This document shows, piece after piece, positions 6,701 through 7,324 of a DNA stretch of 7,324 nt. Origin of the DNA: Candidatus Omnitrophota bacterium (GTDB lineage: Bacteria > Omnitrophota > Gorgyraeia > 1-14-0-20-64-10 > JACQQZ01). The translations under genes were made by a program, and so were the position numbers. A model generated the notes under the pieces. It worked only from the letters and a program-made list of their open reading frames with translations. It did no database searches and was not told the DNA's origin. Numbering within the stretch: position 1 is the stretch's first letter; every line of letters starts with the position of its first letter. Where the stretch lies: positions 1 to 7,324 of the forward strand of contig JACQQZ010000128.1 in NCBI GenBank assembly GCA_016206755.1. The letters are read 5' to 3'.

Positions 6701-7324
6701 ATGGCTGAAAATGTGGTTCTGTACGACACGACATTGCGCGACGGCGCTCAAGGGGAAGGCATCTCGCTTTCCGTGACGGACAAGCTTCGCATCACCCAGC
6801 GCTTGGACAAGTTGGGGATGCACTACATTGAAGGGGGCTGGCCCGCCAATCCGAAAGACTTGGAATTCTTTAAGAAAGTTCGGGGGCTGCCGCTGAAAAA
6901 TTCCACGGTCGCCGCGTTCGGTTCGACGCGCCGCGCCCACGGCAAAGTTTCGGAAGATTTTGTCATCAAAGGGCTCTTGGCCGCCAAGAGCAAAGTCATC
7001 ACCCTCTTCGGAAAAAGCTGGGATTTGCACGTCCAGGACGTTCTGAGGACGTCGCTGGATGAGAATGTGAACATGATCCGCGACAGCGTCGAATATCTCA
7101 AGGGCAAGCGCGCGCAAGTTTTCTACGACGCGGAGCATTTCTTCGACGCCTACAAGGCCAACCCCGACTACGCGATGAGAACGATTCAGGCGGCTGAGCA
7201 TGCCGGCGCGGACGTGATCATTCTGTGCGACACCAACGGCGGAACTTTGCCGGAACGCGTCGCTGCGGTCGTGCGGCAAGTCGCTTCGGTGATAAAGGTC
7301 CCCTTGGGCATCCACACGCACAAC
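6701..7324 (+). CDS. cimA: (R)-citramalate synthase, N-terminal part (cut by window edge)
   Basis: It condenses pyruvate and acetyl-CoA to citramalate, starting the threonine-independent route to 2-oxobutanoate and isoleucine. The 208 visible residues are the TIM-barrel front of the HMGL/LeuA family: YDTTLRDGAQGEG (8-20) with catalytic-site R13 and D14, YIEGGWPANPKD, STRRAHGK, YDAEHFFDAYK, LCDTNGGTLPERV, and the HxH metal ligands in GIHTHN (203-208). EGGWP, FGSTRR and DAEHFFD are characteristic of the citramalate synthase branch (TIGR00977) rather than 2-isopropylmalate or homocitrate synthase. Full-length members have about 520-540 residues, so over half lies beyond the window, including the LeuA-type regulatory domain. 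The start ATG 6701 is preceded by GAGAGAAG, 15 nt after lysC, so it is most likely part of the same transcript. Confidence 0.93.
   Translation, partial: MAENVVLYDTTLRDGAQGEGISLSVTDKLRITQRLDKLGMHYIEGGWPANPKDLEFFKKVRGLPLKNSTVAAFGSTRRAHGKVSEDFVIKGLLAAKSKVITLFGKSWDLHVQDVLRTSLDENVNMIRDSVEYLKGKRAQVFYDAEHFFDAYKANPDYAMRTIQAAEHAGADVIILCDTNGGTLPERVAAVVRQVASVIKVPLGIHTHN

Overview
This is a bacterial window of moderately high GC. It has two parts: a tRNA gene with one adjacent accessory gene (1 to about 1805), and a tightly packed amino-acid biosynthesis operon (1824 to the right edge), all on the + strand. The gene order hom - thrC - apgM-like - lysC - cimA, an ApgM-type protein where thrB would be expected, and a tRNA with encoded CCA suggest an anaerobic or deep-branching Gram-negative type lineage (for example Nitrospirota, Omnitrophota or Desulfobacterota-like). 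That placement is inference from gene order only; there is no phylogenetic marker here.

Left part: an intact tRNA-Pro(GGG) at 48-125 is followed by a short non-coding stretch with three phased TNTGTGNAT repeats. Next comes a gene for an AlbA_2 (Schlafen-like) / HATPase_c_4 / winged-helix protein (252-1682), a family common among accessory and mobile genes. In the gap after it, 1780-1799 repeats exactly 20 nt of the tRNA (anticodon loop to T-stem), with further weak tRNA-like similarity just upstream. The accessory gene is therefore bracketed by tRNA-derived sequence, as in an old tRNA-targeted insertion or a decayed second tRNA copy. No integrase is present.

Right part: homoserine dehydrogenase (hom), threonine synthase (thrC), an ApgM-family protein that is the probable homoserine kinase, aspartate kinase (lysC) and citramalate synthase (cimA, cut by the window edge). 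Gaps are 4, 0, 4 and 15 nt, so they are very likely one transcript. LysC phosphorylates aspartate; Hom, the ApgM-like kinase and ThrC carry aspartate semialdehyde to threonine through homoserine and homoserine phosphate. CimA opens the threonine-independent route to 2-oxobutanoate and isoleucine. Aspartate-semialdehyde dehydrogenase (asd) and a GHMP-type thrB are not in the window.

The clearest hidden signal is inside lysC: a near-perfect Shine-Dalgarno sequence (AAGGAGGT, 6161-6168) eight bases before an in-frame ATG (6176). It would produce a separate 169-residue regulatory subunit, as in the alpha2beta2 aspartokinases of Bacillus and Corynebacterium. I found nothing that amounts to a wholly new system; the best leads are this gene-within-a-gene, the tRNA-flanked accessory gene, and the non-orthologous homoserine kinase.
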